21,441 nt of DNA. It comes from Glomus cerebriforme (taxonomy: Eukaryota; Glomeromycota; Glomeromycetes; Glomerales; Glomeraceae). The stretch covers positions 132,113-153,553 of the forward strand of contig QKYT01000025.1 of NCBI GenBank assembly GCA_003550305.1. Direction: 5' to 3'. Positions 1-11,140 of the stretch are shown one piece after another (the stretch's first letter is position 1; each line of letters opens with the position of its first letter). The translations under genes and the position numbers were made by a program. The notes under the pieces were generated by a model, which saw only the letters and a list, made by a program, of their open reading frames with translations, had not been told where the DNA came from and ran no database searches.

Positions 1-242
1 CATTAGTTTTGACAATATAATAATTTACCAAAGCATATTAAAACTTTTTAAAAAATTTTTTTTGTGGCTTAGTTGGACATTTCGGACATATAATTTTGTC
101 CCGGACTATTTTTAGAAATATCCGGACGCGTCCGTATGACAATCACTAATCGGGACATTTTTTGGGACATGGACAATGGACAGCGGACACGGACATAGTT
201 GTCCAAGCAAAATGCTGTGGACAGTGTCCATGTACAACACTG
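1..242. mobile_element. Terminal part of a hAT-like DNA transposon (truncated by window edge)
   Basis: The segment ends in CAACACTG at 235-242. On the minus strand this reads CAGTGTTG, which fits the CAGTG-type terminal inverted repeat of hAT elements. Positions 75-230 are packed with GGACA/TGTCC words in both orientations and include a perfect 12-bp palindrome at 123-134 (CGGACGCGTCCG). Dense short subterminal repeats are typical transposase-binding sites of hAT elements. The expected 8-bp target duplication would start at 243 (CCTGTACC). The other end lies outside the window, so it cannot be checked. No transposase reading frame is visible here. It could be an internally deleted copy or the end of a full element. 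Confidence 0.5.
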
Positions 243-522
243 CCTGTACCCCCTCTAAATTTGATTGTTTGCGGTTGTGTACATACCAAATATCAAGCTA
301 ATCAAAGTACCGCGAGAAGATCAAAAGACAAAGTATCATGAAAAAACTTAGACACAAACTTTTAAATATTAAAAGAAAAAAGAATTTCTTATTTTTGTGC
401 ACTTTAAAAATTGTACATTTTATCTAAATAAATAATAGAAAATATTAGTATATATTTTTGTATATACTACATCTTCATTAAACATTTATCAAAGAAATAC
501 ATTCTATTCTAGTATTGTTACA

Positions 523-860
523 GAAAAAATTCATAATTTCACAACTACTCAAGCTAGACACACGAAAATTAATATGTAAGTGTTTTGATACCCACTAAAC
601 AACTTTATTTAAGTTTCCTTTGCATGTTTTCTTTGATCAAAGTGTTCAAATTACGTCTTGAAAGTAAAAATAAAAACGCGTCTTGATATTATTAGAAAAA
701 AATTTATAACTCCACAGTTAGCTTCATGAAAATCAATATACAAGTATCTCCATACCTGTTAATACCTTTCTTAGATATTCCTGCCTATCTAGATTGACCG
801 AAAGTGTTTAAATTGTCTTATGAAATCTCTATAAAGTACGAAAAAACGCGTTTTTTAACA
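523..860. repeat. Two diverged tandem copies of a ~165-172 bp unit
   Basis: Copy 1 runs from about 523 to 694 and copy 2 from about 695 to 860. Matching landmarks occur in the same order: an A-run followed by T(C/T)ATAA (523 and 695), an AGTGTT(C/T)AAATT word (641 and 803), and AAAACGCG (673-680 and 843-850). The offset is 162-172 bp, so indels have accumulated. A third partial start may follow at about 874. No coding potential is seen. It looks like old satellite or duplicated intergenic DNA. Confidence 0.5.
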
Positions 861-1072
861 AAATTACTTATGAAAATATTTATAAATTCATGATAATATT
901 TTATGTCAAAGTTCTGAAAGATATTAGCTTTATTGATTAATTAAAAAAAAAACGGTTAACCCATATTTTTAAAAATAAAGGAAAGAGAAAGAAATAAAAA
1001 ATTTATCATAAACGATTAACAAACAAATAATTAATGTGACTGATGACAATGATGAACCAATCAAAATTCGGG

Positions 1073-1259
1073 GGGGTCTAGGATAAGATCCTAGAGCCGG
1101 GGTCTACGTTAAGATTTCCCTTTGGGGAAGATCAAATTTTATTTCCCTGTTATCTGTTATTAAAATACACAATAAATATTGTTAAGTTTGATTATCTTAA
1201 TTTTAAAGTTTTTATAATCAATAATCTGAGATCTTTCCTTTCGGGAGGTAATATTTTTA
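1073..1259. repeat. G-rich cluster with inverted and direct repeats
   Basis: The word GGGGTCTA occurs at 1073-1080 and 1099-1106. Between them is a perfect hairpin, CTAGGAT-AAG-ATCCTAG (1078-1094). Further on, two imperfect direct copies of about 30 bp (about 1111-1140 and 1229-1259) each centre on a TTTCC(C)TTT(G/C)GGG-type inverted repeat. The block stands out from the AT-rich surroundings and lies 300-490 bp upstream of the helicase start. It could be transposon end debris or an upstream regulatory cluster. The sequence alone does not decide. Confidence 0.4.
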
Positions 1260-1560
1260 AAATCAATGATTTAAGAAAATTATTGCTGCGCCGGAAAAAC
1301 ACTATGTGTAACCAGAATTATGCAGGCGAAAAAAGTCTATTTAACAGTTTTCCCACAGAAACTTTAAATCTTTTCTTATTTTCTCTGTTTGTAGAAATTA
1401 TAATAATCGTAAATTTATGTATTTTTTTTTTCTTAAAAATTGTAAGCATTAAAAGAAATAAACTTGTTATAAACTAGTACATTAGATTATTCCTTTTGTC
1501 TAGAAGCATACGTGTTTACGATATTATTAACAAAGGAGAAAAGAATTATATCTGACCCTA

Positions 1561-4500
1561 ATGGATCTAATTGAACTTTTGAAAGACTCTAATGATGATG
1601 AGCAGAAACAGGATATCCTATTGAAACAGTGTCTCAAAACATCGGAATTGGACCTTGATGAGTTCATTGACAATCTATCGCGCTCTTTTGATATTTACCT
1701 ATCAACACTACATACCTTTATTTCTCACATCTGCAATAAATATTTACGGGTCAATCCAAAAGTCGATTCAAGATGGTATACTTTACTTGCTAACTTTACC
1801 TCGTCGATAATCACCGTTGTCTTCATGGATAACCTTCACAATTCTGACTTACTTGGCTTTTGTGAGCTACTTCACAAGTGTATTGAGCTCCTCTGGTGGT
1901 CTTGTAATAAAAAAAAGATTAATCAATCACATTTGGCCTTTCAGACAATTAAACTCATCTTCAGTGCAATTATGGACACAGATGGTGTCCTGGAGGTTTT
2001 GGTATCAGAGGTATATGGTCGTCGCTGTCTCAAGCGCATTCTTTTTGACTTCAATATGATTAACCAGATTGAGCGGGTTGAGTTGCTCAGGGCGGTAGAT
2101 GTAATTGCTGCTCTCGTGGAGAAATGTTCTGAACACAAAAATGACTTATCATTGTCAGAGAGCTTTTCTGTATATAAGGCCTGCACTGCATTGATGGAAA
2201 CTCTAGGAAATCATCAGAGTGCGAATAGGAAGCAAGCTGACTTCCACAACAACTTGAAATCCCTATCCATTAAAGATGATCTCGCATTATTAAGGATGAC
2301 GGTACCTCAAAAGCTATCAGATTTGCCTCACTTTTTGCTTGCCCTTGAACAACGAAAAATAGATTCATTCTCGGTAAATATATATATTTTTTGTTCAATC
2401 AAACGTAATTAATACTACTTTTGCTAAGCCCATTCAACCTCACTTAGGATTTGATAGGGTTCTTGCCATGCACAAGTTGTCACAAGAGAGCCCTCAATTA
2501 TATGTATCCTAAAAAATACGTTTTGGAAGAAGAGTACGCAACACCAGAATGCTTTCGCCTTCCGTTTGAATTTGATGAAGAAGACTATAAGCTTGGACCG
2601 TGGGATATCTTACTTAGTGAAGATACAATCAAAGACCTGCAACAATTGGAATCAAAGCCTGAAGTAATTAGGGCAGTCATGAAGAAACTTGGGCATATAT
2701 CATCTGGGGAATGGAACAAGTATAAATTGCGAAGTACAGTGCGAACTAGTGCTATTCCTGTCTATGAGGTATTACTTCCGGATAATGGTCTGAAGATTCT
2801 CTGGCAGATTGACTATGGATTCACTATTCGTAGCGGTTCACATACGCAGCTTGTTAAGATTTGGACCGTCACGGCTAATAAGGAGCGAATTGACAAAATA
2901 TTGAAAAACCTCTTAATAGTTCATACTTTCATGCAGAGCCATTTGTGTAAGGTCGAGCGAATGGGTAAAAATAATAATTGTTTACCGATGGTTTTTAATG
3001 AGGAACAAACAAAGTCTTCTGATAAGTACAGATTGAATAGTCTAAAGTCAGATGATGAATCATTAGAAATTCATAAGATGCTTATTACAAATAAGTTTAT
3101 TCCCTTATCAACGGTATGTAAAGTATAACATAAGTTGATATATAAAGTTTAGATTAGAATTTATCTTAATAGATAATATTCTTTGCCAATAGAACTTGTA
3201 CAAGTCGCTCGTCTTGGGTGGTCTTAATTTTACTTTTCAAGTATCCGAGAAAGAGTACGAAATTATTAACTGTCCTACATCAGCGATCATTATTGGTCGA
3301 TCAGGTAGAAATCATTTAACAGAAAAAATATTTAACACTATTTGTTTCTGAAATATTTAAATTCATGATATTTAGGGACTGGCAAGACTACATGTATTGT
3401 ATTTAGGCAGATCGCTTCATACTTAAATAGCCAACTATCACCCGATGACAAGGTTTTTCACAAAAGACAAATATTTATTACCATGAGTCCAAATCTGCGT
3501 CACCGGGTGAAGAAATATTTTGACAATATACGAGAGTCCGCGATTCTTGCTAGGACAAAGATGACTAATGCACAATTTCGTGAGTATAGGGAAAAAAAAG
3601 ATGAAGAAAGTGGAATTGAATCAAAAATGCACGAAGAGAAAGATGAGGAGGAGGAGTTGAATGGCATTCCAGACTCATTCAATCATCTGCAGCTGACGGA
3701 TAAATATTTTCCTTTGTTCATTACTTTCGATAAGTTTTCTAAAATGCTTCAGGGAACCTATGGCATTAGCAATCGTGACATAACAAAACAAAAAAAATAC
3801 GATACAGATAATATTGATTCATTTGACAAAGGAAAATTTGAACCCAATCGAAAGTCCTCCTTCATTAATACAGAAGATAAAAATTTTGTGGATTACAATA
3901 GGTTTCAAAAAAAGTATTGGCCCTCTCTTAATGATCGTTGTAGACAAAAATTTGATTGCGTGTTGGTTTATTCTGAATTTTCTATTATAAAGGTACGTAA
4001 TTTGTAATTATATAATCTATGGTCTCTTCAAACCCTGTTTATAATATTTTCATTTTTTTAAAAAAATTCTTAAGGGCTCAAATCCCGAAGTAGATTACCT
4101 ATCAAGGGAAGATTACAGAAATATCAGTATCAAGAAGTATCCGGCATTTACCTACAATCGTGATCTAATTTATGATTTATTTCTGCAATATGAAAAGATG
4201 AAGGCACGAAATGATGATTATGATTCGATGGATAGGTAAGATCAGATTAGATAATTCAAATTTTTTAGATTTTAAGTAAATTTTTTACGTCTAATTTTGG
4301 TTGAAATTCTGTGTAGAACACTGGCCATCTCGCATTGTGCCAAAAAGAAAACACTGGGTGGACTACATATTCATGAAGTATACATTGACGAATGTCAAGA
4401 CAATCACATTGTGGATATAGCGCTTATCTTAAAGGTCTTTGAACTTGCTAATAGCATTTTTTTGGCTGGGGATATAGCGCAATGCATTGCCCGAGGATCT

Positions 4501-7500
4501 TCTTTCCGATTTCAGGGTATCTTTAAAACAAAAGGTTATTCTTATTATTTCCATATCCTAAAATCCTAATTTTTTAATGACTAGATTTACGAGCCTTGAT
4601 GTATAAATGGGAACTTACTCGGACCCCAACCAATCATCGCAGCGTTTTAAAACCGAAAAAATTTGAACTGAATTTCAATTATCGTTCTCATAATGGAATT
4701 CTTCGACTTGCTAATTCAGTAGTTAAACTTATCCGAGATTTTTTTCCCAATTCAATTGACCCCCTATCACCTGAGCATAGTGAAGTGGATGGTCCACAGC
4801 CTATTATCTTTGATGGATTTCAAGAAAAACATTTCAGTAGTTTCTTTGTGGGTAACAAGGAAAATGAGCAAAATGAGCATTCATTCACGTATAGTATTTG
4901 CATGGATACGAAATGCAGGAAACAAACCACTCTTAGTCAAAAGCAAAGCTCGTTTATTGAATTTGGTGCTGATCAAGTGATTATTGTACGTGATGATGAA
5001 ACTAAGTTGTATGTGATGAAATTAATTGGTAAAGCTGGACTTGTAATGACTGTGTTTGAAGCTAAGGGCATGGAGTTTAATGATGTGCTATTGTATAATT
5101 TTTTTACCGATTCACCTGCATGCCGAAAGGTATAATGTTATGATGTATTTTATTCAAACAATTTTATAAGTTCATTCACTAATTATTGGTCATATATGTA
5201 ATTGCTTGCAGTGGCGAGTGATTCTTTCCGCTTTAAGCGAAAATTCCGATCCAGTTCCGACCTTCTCTTACGAGAAGCATTACATTCTTTCTTCAGAACT
5301 TAAACATCTTTATGTTGCGATAACCAGGGCTCGACAGCGTATCTGGATATGTGAAGAAAATAGTGAGTATATTATGCCAATCAGAAGGTATTGGGAAGAG
5401 CTTAAGTTAATCAAAGTATCTCGCGAAATTATATTCTCCAATTTGGCTAAGAAGAGCGATTCACATGAATGGAATCAATTGGGAAGAGAATTCTTTGAAC
5501 AGCGGCAATATGAGCAGGTAAAATCACTTGGAATGAATATTTAGTATTTTTAGTATTATAGTTAACTAAATAAAATGAAATCATTACTTTAGGCTATTTT
5601 TTGTTTTGAAAAGAGTGGAAATGAAGAGAGTCATAAATTGGCTTATGCATATTATCTTCGGCAAGTTGCTAAGGAATCTATAAATGATTCCAATGATGAT
5701 AATATAAAAACAAATTTCATTTGCGCTGCTAAAGCTTTCATAAATTGTTCACGACCAGGCCAGGCAGCTTTATGCTATCAGGTAAAAAAAAAATTCAACA
5801 TACAGTATTCATGATGATATGAATATTAGCTTTTTTTTTGAATCTTTACTCGATATTACGTTGATATGTACAAATTGCAAAATTTCTAGGACATTAGTAT
5901 GTATAAAGAAGCCGGTGAAATTTATGCCGAACATAAAATGTTCGAAGATGCAGCGCGTTGTTATCGTAAGATCAAGATGTGGTACAAAGCGGGTAAATAT
6001 TTTGAAGAAGCAAAGAAGTATGATGATGCTGCTCTTGCCTATAAGGATGGTCGCCTTTATGAAATTGCAGCTGATCTTATACTGATGTAAGCTATTATAT
6101 TCAATATAACTATGTTGTAATATTAAATTAATTGTTTAAAATAATGTAAATTAACATTTATTTGATAATTGTAAAAAGGTATAAAAAAGAAATCAATAAA
6201 AGGACGTTTCGCAATGTTGCCCGTCACATTAAAATCCATTATTATGATACTGCCATTTTATATGGTAAATTTGATGAGGCTATTTATATGTACAAAAAAT
6301 TAATTGAAAATAATGAAGATATCATTGAGACATTACGATTCCTCTTGTATCTATGCAAAATCAACATATTGAAAGAAACTATGGTATGTATTACAAGTCC
6401 AAGTAACTTAAAGAAATATTTTTCCAAAGCAGATGAGTTTATCATGGAATTTGGATCACGATTAATAAAGAATTCCGAATGGGATAGTCTGATAGAAGAG
6501 TTTCAATTATATTCAGCTTATTTAGATAAGGACCTCAATAAAGTTTATAAGGGTATACAATTTTTCAAGAGTAATGGAAATATTGCCACTGAGTTTCACG
6601 CAGTAAATATGTGGCTGCAGATCTTTCCACGATCATCTGATATACAGGCCAAATACTGGCATGAACGACTGCAAAATCTTCTATGGCTGTTCGAATTTGC
6701 CATTTCTTTTATAAAAGTTATCAATACTAAAAAATCTAAACAAATCAAAAAGGATTTTGAGGAAATATTCTGTGTAATTGAGACGAACAACCCACAAAAA
6801 CGGAAAATTCCTTTTAGCAACCCACTCCTTGATTCTTTAAACAAAATGCAGGCGGAGGATGATCAGCATTTTTACGATGTAAGCGACGTACACCTAAAAA
6901 TTTCACAATGTCTTGTCTTTTATATTTTTGAGCTCATCTGGGATGCCGACCAGAAGGGTAGAGATATTCCAGATATAAGTTCTCAAATTTGTTATAAGTT
7001 CACATCCTGCCAAAAGTTAAATTGCCGAAATCATCATATCATTCCAACACCATCGATTCTATATCACCGTTTGACACTTGCAAGTCTCCAATATACTGTA
7101 ATGCTAAATTTTGATATGAATTTATTGGATCATCATCGGCTTCTTAAAAATGAACAAAGTAAAAAAATCTATGAGTTACAAAAGTGGTGGGCTGAAAGAC
7201 TGGTTAAAATTCATATTCGCTATCAATCACCACGTATAAGCTGTCCAGAGGTCACTTACATGATGCTTTCCGAACTTCCTGAACACATACATAATAGATT
7301 TGTTGATCACGCTTACAATACATGGTCGGTTAATTTTAATAACTTTGAAATCATGTTGAAATACATTTTTATTCTTCAGCGGTTGCAAGACAGACGGGGC
7401 ATTAATAAGTTCAACTGGAAGATGTTAAATATAAATTTTCTTTCACAGCATAACAATTTATCTAATTTACCTGTTGGTTTTGAGTACTACAAAGGATATA

Positions 7501-8931
7501 ACAAAGCTATTCCAGTTGGAAATCGACTTTCATCATTTTTCTTCTATCTTTATTTTAATGATGTTATCAATGCAATATCAAATATAAAAATATTTACTCG
7601 ATATGCTATAATCAATACTCAACTGGTAAATCTTGTTACATCAGATGCTTTTGGTGACCTTATATCTCTTATGGAGTTCACAACATCTTTAGTTTTTACA
7701 ATTAGTCCTGGAAACTGTGATTTCTTCCTTCCTCGAGCTTATCTGGTTAATTATTTTGAGGCATTCACTGTAGAGCCTCTACTTCCAAGACAACATAATT
7801 ATGATAGAGAAAACTACCTAAACACAATCAAGGATTCATTTGATCAAATTCAACTGCTTCTTGACCTCCTGATTTGTGAAGAACAGGTTTACATGTCAAT
7901 TATTCTTCGACTTATACGGCTTTTAATGCTTATCAGTCTAAATGAACCCACTTTTGCAACAAAGGTTATTATTCTTTTTAAATTCCTGAATCGCAAAGTT
8001 ATTTCTGTAAAAATTAAAAAATACCTGGTAGAGAGGTCTATGGAACAACTTGTAAAATTTCTACATGATGAACTCAAGGAAACAGGTTGTGACTCTCTGG
8101 TTATTGTCCATTACGACTGTGGGGTCTTGTCAAAATTTTCCAACTTGAAGAAAAATGGCATTACGAAGCTTACATATAAATCTCATAAGGGATTTGATTC
8201 TGCTCTTCAGAAGATTAAACCATTAATAAATCAGCAAAGGATTCTTTCTATAGAAAATAAACTTCAAATCTGGTTTTGTCAAATTCGTGATTCTCCCCGG
8301 CATCAAAAAGCAACCAGAAAAATCCAAGGCTGGTATCGCCGGGTAAAAATGGTCAGAAAAATCAAGGTCTGGCTTCATCGGTTAGGTGCAGCCAGAAAAA
8401 TCCAAGTCTGGACTCGCCGAGCTTATAAACGAATAAAATCCCGCGATCCAATCCTGAATAAGGTTTACAATGATATGATAGTTTTCTGCAAGATTATCAC
8501 GAAAGAAGTAAAGAATAAATCAGTACACAAATATAAAATCCTCTTGAGGGGTCAAACAGTAGATATAGTCGTGAAGCTGATTAAGCTGTATCGTCAAATG
8601 AAAAAATTTATCAATAATTGCTCTTCTTCAAATACAAACAAGAATAACCGTTGTTTGGAGCTGGAGAATGAATTAAAGTTCGTTAACAATTAATTAGAGA
8701 TTTTTGTAATTGTTTTTTCTTTATTTAAACTCATTAGAATTTGTTATTTTTAGGAACAACCATTACAAAAAAGTTGAGCAAGTATTAAAATCATTATCGA
8801 TAACTGAGAATTCAGCGAAACACAAGGAAACAAACATTGAATGGTTGGAAAATGAATTGCAACAAGCAAAGAATGTCAACAATCAATTTCAGAAATGGAT
8901 AAATGAATACGAAATTTCTAAGAAAGTATAA
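1561..8931 (+). CDS. TRANK1-like superfamily 1 (UvrD/Rep type) helicase, ~2160 aa, 12 exons
   Basis: Exons: 1561-2373, 2448-3113, 3193-3304, 3376-3992, 4075-4235, 4317-4516, 4585-5129, 5212-5517, 5593-5781, 5890-6086, 6179-8677, 8754-8931. All introns are GT-AG and 68-108 bp, and the phases keep one frame of about 2160 residues. The last donor (GTTCGT at 8678) is weak; if it is unused, the protein stops at 8693. The start is the first ATG after an in-frame TAA at 1528. Helicase motifs: Walker A GRSGTGKTT (residues 528-536, split by intron 3), Walker B DECQD (814-818), GDIAQ (841-845), NYRSH (888-892), EAKGMEF (1015-1021) and VAITRAR (1073-1079). Upstream, exon 2 carries a compact domain resembling the RelE fold, as in other TRANK1-type proteins (inference). 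Downstream come a TPR-like helical region (about 1204-1270), a CCCH zinc-finger-like C-x5-C-x4-C-x3-H (1540-1555), three 13-residue IQ-like repeats (about 1980-2020) and a terminal coiled coil. Human TRANK1 is the named relative. All ATPase residues are present, so it is probably active on nucleic acid, but substrate and role are unknown. Confidence 0.9.
8314..8430 (+). repeat. Coding tandem repeat: three 39-bp units, IQ-like
   Basis: Inside exon 11 of the helicase gene, the word CAGAAAAATC(C)AAG recurs at 8315, 8354 and 8393, exactly 39 bp apart. It encodes three 13-residue units of the form (T/V/A)RKI(Q/K)xWxxR. This resembles calmodulin-binding IQ motifs (IQxxxRGxxxR). The nucleotide match suggests recent duplication within the gene. 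The 13-residue spacing is tighter than the usual spacing of IQ motifs in tandem. Confidence 0.7.
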
Positions 8932-9394
8932 ATTATGGTTTGTTTTATTATTCTGAATTTGTTCATTTCTATTTCCCAGTTATTTATAATAATGATTTTA
9001 TAGTATTTTGATTCGGGTGTAAGTTAACATCTCTTTTTGAGACTTTTATAAATAAAATGAGATTATTTATTTATAGCTGTGAAAGCTTCTTTTTTATGAA
9101 AATAAATTTTATTATTGCTATATATATAATTATAAACAAATCGAAGTCATAATGTGAATATTTTTTTAATAATATGTCGAATTCAACTATGCAAAAATCC
9201 ACAAATAATCTCTATTAAACCGACAAAAATAATTTGAGTCTGGTGAATGTAACCTATTTTTAGGGACGATGAGCGTGAATAAAAATAGCATTGATGATTT
9301 TACCATACCATAGATTTATGTTATTAAAAATAAGCCAATATATTTAAATAAAAAAAATCACAGAGATATGCTGCAAAAAAAATAGTTATTGTAT
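8932..9394. other. AT-rich intergenic DNA, nothing recognised
   Basis: This is the 3' flank of the helicase gene. It holds homopolymer and TA-rich runs, with no reading frame, RNA gene or repeat I can support. Confidence 0.5.
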
Positions 9395-10105
9395 GTGCAA
9401 CTAATACTTTCAGTTGTATCTTTTAATAATGGCTCCAGTAACCTACCCACAATGTCTAAAGTGATACTTTCAGCACCAATATCATTTGCATTTTTTGATT
9501 TATCTAACTGCGCTCACGGAACTGCCGTTTGGGATGACAATTAAGAGAAGAATCCACTAAAGCCACTGAATTATATAATCAGTTTAAAGTAAATATGGCT
9601 TTGCGGATTTTCATGTTACTGTTTGATGAAACTAAACCGGCTCAAACGTTTATTGTAGAGGGAAATGTGGAAGAATTACATTGATGCTGCTGATGGCAAG
9701 AAGCTAATAGCTTTCGGTACTTTCATCTGAGCCGAGAACCTCAAGTTTAGCAGCTCCATGAGATAATTTTAATAATTCATTTCTACGTTACAGACTTTAT
9801 GCCCTTTTATTTCTTTGAATGATAACGACATCAATTTCTTCACCTCCATCAGTAAATGGAAAATCGACTGGAATAATTTGAATCTTTTCTTATTGTTTCC
9901 AAATTTTCCACGTTTCAATCCATCCTGTTTTAGCATGAGCGATGATGTTAATGAAAAACTTTTTTCTCTACACTTAAAGATATATAATATTTTGAACATC
10001 TTTAATATCTTTATTGGGGTTGTCTAAAGCCGTGTTCTTCCGATATTGTTCTTTATATGAAGCTAAAATGATGTATAAATGATCAATAATTCCGCCGCTA
10101 TACTA
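9395..10105 (-). pseudogene. Decayed protein-coding gene, family not recognised
   Basis: Read on the minus strand from about 10105 downward, one frame gives protein-like sequence broken by stops. The first block begins YSGGIIDHLYIILASYKEQ right after a TTTAG acceptor-like site and contains the tract ALDNPNKDIKDVQNIIYL. After a TAA and a TAG it continues with INIIAHAKTGWIETWKIWKQ, then a TAA, then IIPVDFPFTDGGEEIDVVII down to about 9797. Further down, in shifted frames, are LSHGAAKLEVLGSDESTES and, near 9400-9490, NANDIGAESITLDIVGRLLE. At least four stops and frame changes rule out an intact gene. On the plus strand a 45-codon open stretch (from about 9548) overlaps the middle, but its surroundings are less protein-like. 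I do not recognise the family. It could be a transposon-encoded protein or a dead member of a multigene family. Confidence 0.55.
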
Positions 10106-10150
10106 AATTTGACGGTTTCAATCAAAAATTTTATTTTAAAATTGAAGTGA

Positions 10151-10563
10151 TCACGTGATCGGTTGCCTCACGTGACCGGTAAAACGGCCACCCACCAACC
10201 CACGTGACTTTTGGCCGGCATTATGGCATTAAGAAATTAACCATGTGACAAATAATTGCGTGACAAATATGATTTCACACCTGGAATACTTAGTGAAAAT
10301 GAAAAGTGGAGGGTGTGACGTGGGGTGACAAATATTTTACTATGATCACGTGGAGGTGGAAAAGTGTCTGAAGAGAGTGACGCGTATCGTCAGCTCGACT
10401 TTTCATCCAATGAAAAGTCTTTTGGACGGCCATCTTCCAGGAGCCGCCTGAAAAAACCCTGTAACTTATTGGCCGAAACACCCCCACACATTTGCGGTCA
10501 CTCATTGGTTACCCCCGCTATAGCCAGTCGGATTAAGTGACAAACTATATGCGTATCACGTGA
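10151..10563. mobile_element. MITE-like block with CACGTG palindromes and GTGACAAAT repeats
   Basis: A block of about 410 bp, visibly more GC-rich than its flanks. It carries five CACGTG hexamers (10152-10157, 10169-10174, 10201-10206, 10347-10352, 10557-10562). The outermost two sit in ATCACGTGAT, forming short matching ends. The word GTGACAAA(T/C) occurs four times (about 10245, 10260, 10325, 10537). No transposase is seen and no target duplication is obvious. It may be a non-autonomous inverted-repeat element. Alternatively it is a promoter-like block with bHLH/bZIP-type sites, since ATTGG/CCAAT words also occur at 10395-10510. Confidence 0.35.
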
Positions 10564-10950
10564 TAGAATATCCAAAAAAGAATCAAATTCTATAATGAAA
10601 AAATTTTAAATTTAAATTAAATGTGCAAATGGAACCTAGCAAAAATCAATTAAAATTGCCAATATCTGAAATGGTGAAGTGGAGAATGAAATTATTACTA
10701 AATCCCATTTCGATTATAATCAACTCGAACTGACGAGCTGTTTCGTAGAACTGAATTGCTTAGAACAGGTTTTTTAGAATGGTTCCGGTCAGAATCAATC
10801 CCACCACTCCACAAAATCGGAACTAAACTGATAGAACCATTTCTTCTATCATTTTATTTGTATTCTTAATTTTGACTTTCAACTTGTTAAATGTCATTGG
10901 GTAAATGGAAAGCGATAGTAATGAATAAATGATTTTTATTATTAATTTAT
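10564..10950. other. Intergenic, nothing recognised
   Basis: AT-rich with mixed-composition patches (10660-10830). No supported gene. A local near-repeat of GAAC-rich words around 10725-10830 is too weak to call. Confidence 0.4.
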
Positions 10951-11042
10951 ATATAAATTACAAAGAGATATTATAAACTAAATCAATCATAATGACTTTT
11001 CAAACTTCTATTAGACTTGTTAGGAGACTTTTACAAAAATGT

Positions 11043-11120
11043 CATTATTGCAAGTAATTATTGCAAGTAAATATGTCTTATTACTATAATTATTGCAAGT
11101 AAATATATCTTATTACTATA
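11043..11120. repeat. 32-bp tandem repeat, two and a half copies
   Basis: Units at 11057-11088 and 11089-11120 are identical except for one base (G/A at 11075 and 11107). A partial copy of the unit's start (ATTATTGCAAGTA) precedes them at 11044-11056. The unit is non-coding. Confidence 0.8.
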
Positions 11121-11140
11121 ATTAATAATTTAATATATTA

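Larger units (their letters stand above)
243..1560. other. Intergenic region with degenerate repeats
   Basis: No convincing gene. The region holds a decayed tandem repeat (about 523-860) and a G-rich inverted/direct repeat cluster (1073-1259), both listed separately. A short Phe-rich reading frame around 1304-1477 has no protein-like character. An in-frame TAA at 1528-1530 closes the frame upstream of the helicase start at 1561, so the helicase promoter and 5' leader should lie in the distal part of this region. I see no clear TATA box. Confidence 0.5.

Noticed and set aside
1283..1477. 64-codon open frame before the helicase
   Set aside because: Starts at TTG (ATG only at 1304) and is Phe/Ile/Lys low-complexity in AT-rich DNA, with no motif.
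10290..10505. 71-codon minus-strand open frame
   Set aside because: Lies wholly in the CACGTG-rich block; composition follows the repeat words and no domain is visible.
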